Below, piece after piece: positions 13,347 through 13,683 of a stretch of 13,683 nt of DNA (position 1 is the first letter of the stretch; each line of letters opens with the position of its first letter). Location: contig JAKQQP010000182.1 of the NCBI GenBank assembly GCA_029564115.1, forward strand, positions 1 through 13,683. Reading direction: 5' to 3'. The translations under genes and the position numbers were made by a program. The notes beneath the pieces were generated by a model that was given only the letters and a program-made list of their open reading frames with translations, had not been told where the DNA came from and searched no databases. Origin of the DNA: Candidatus Rifleibacteriota bacterium. GTDB lineage: Bacteria; Riflebacteria; Ozemobacteria; Ozemobacterales; Ozemobacteraceae.

Positions 13347-13683
13347 ATGTCTGTAGAGGTAATTCAGCTCGCACGCGGAGGAACACTGATCAAGACCCCT
13401 TCCGGGTCTCTGCAGGTTGGCGCACCCCCCGAAACTATCAAGGACACCATGAAAATTCTTGGTGACGTGCCTGATACTTTCGTTATTCCGAACCGCATGT
13501 TTTCAGCTGAGCGCGGTGTTTCGCTCGCGGATATCGAATTTCCTGCCTATTTCAATTTCTTCATCAAACGCCGGCCGATTCACGTTATTGGCCACCGGCA
13601 CCAGCTCGAAACCATAATGCGCGTCGTCAGAGAAGCCGTGCTTGGCCCTGATAACATTCAGCTGATGCGCGAATACCCCTATG
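13347..13683 (+). CDS. Conserved-looking cytosolic protein of unknown function, 3'-truncated by window
   Basis: An ATG opens a frame of 112 codons that is still open at the window end. There is no signal peptide. Notable segments are 'GGTLIKTPSGSLQVG' (residues 11-25), 'PPETIKDTMKILGDVPDTFV' (27-46), 'NRMFSAERGVSLADIEFPAY' (49-68) and 'FNFFIKRRPIHVIGHRHQLE' (69-88). The pattern is that of an ordinary, constrained soluble protein, unlike the low-complexity Rpn tails. The ribosome site is weak (AGG at 13332). I do not recognise the family with enough confidence to name it. It is separated from the Rpn array by a 222-base spacer and probably belongs to the resident chromosome. Confidence 0.65.
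   Translation, partial: MSVEVIQLARGGTLIKTPSGSLQVGAPPETIKDTMKILGDVPDTFVIPNRMFSAERGVSLADIEFPAYFNFFIKRRPIHVIGHRHQLETIMRVVREAVLGPDNIQLMREYPY

Overview
This window looks bacterial: genes on one strand, Shine-Dalgarno sites, intrinsic terminators and a lipobox. It holds two regions. The first encodes secreted or surface proteins. The second is a tandem cluster of Rpn-family (PD-(D/E)XK, 'recombination-promoting nuclease/putative transposase') genes. All supported genes lie on the + strand. The taxon cannot be fixed from sequence alone. A giant modular surface protein, dockerin-like repeats in non-cellulosomal proteins and a multi-copy Rpn array would suit a deep-branching anaerobe, such as a Riflebacteria-like lineage, but that is only a guess. 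A diderm envelope is suggested by the lipoprotein and not proven.

Bases 2-6916: the 3' part (2304 visible codons) of a giant protein made of repeated Ig-like/carboxypeptidase-regulatory-like beta modules. It contains two Tyr-rich low-complexity inserts and ends in two well-formed calcium-loop (dockerin/EF-hand-like) repeats carrying an 'A(W/Y)TQLS' signature. A strong terminator follows. Next, with its own near-consensus sigma70-type promoter, comes a 614-residue lipoprotein with three BIG2 domains (7073-8917). A perfect 14-bp-stem terminator separates it from a small secreted protein (8974-9420), which is almost entirely two copies of the same AWTQLS dockerin-like repeat. The three genes probably contribute to one surface system, with the shared module as its connector.

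Bases 9432-13124: three Rpn genes and one orphan 3' piece in tandem. Copies 1 (9583-10518) and 3 (11936-12796) are near-identical over about 885 bp, upstream region included. Copy 2 (10755-11693) is divergent in its nuclease domain but shares copy 1's 3' end and downstream spacer. Each full gene is preceded by an ~85-bp hairpin element that reads as an intrinsic terminator. Every full copy has an in-frame internal ATG with a Shine-Dalgarno-like sequence at the nuclease/C-terminal junction (very good in copies 1 and 3). The fourth piece (12843-13124) encodes only that C-terminal protein, from the equivalent ATG. The C-termini carry 4-residue GKxE repeats in different numbers (8, 5, 1 and 5 tetrads). 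This matches the known gene-within-gene Rpn toxin-antitoxin/anti-phage arrangement (RpnL toxin, RpnS intragenic antitoxin, variable tetrapeptide helix), here as an evolving array with a freestanding antitoxin-like gene.

Bases 13125-13683: a probable terminator and spacer, then the first 112 codons of a conserved-looking cytosolic protein of unknown function that runs off the window.
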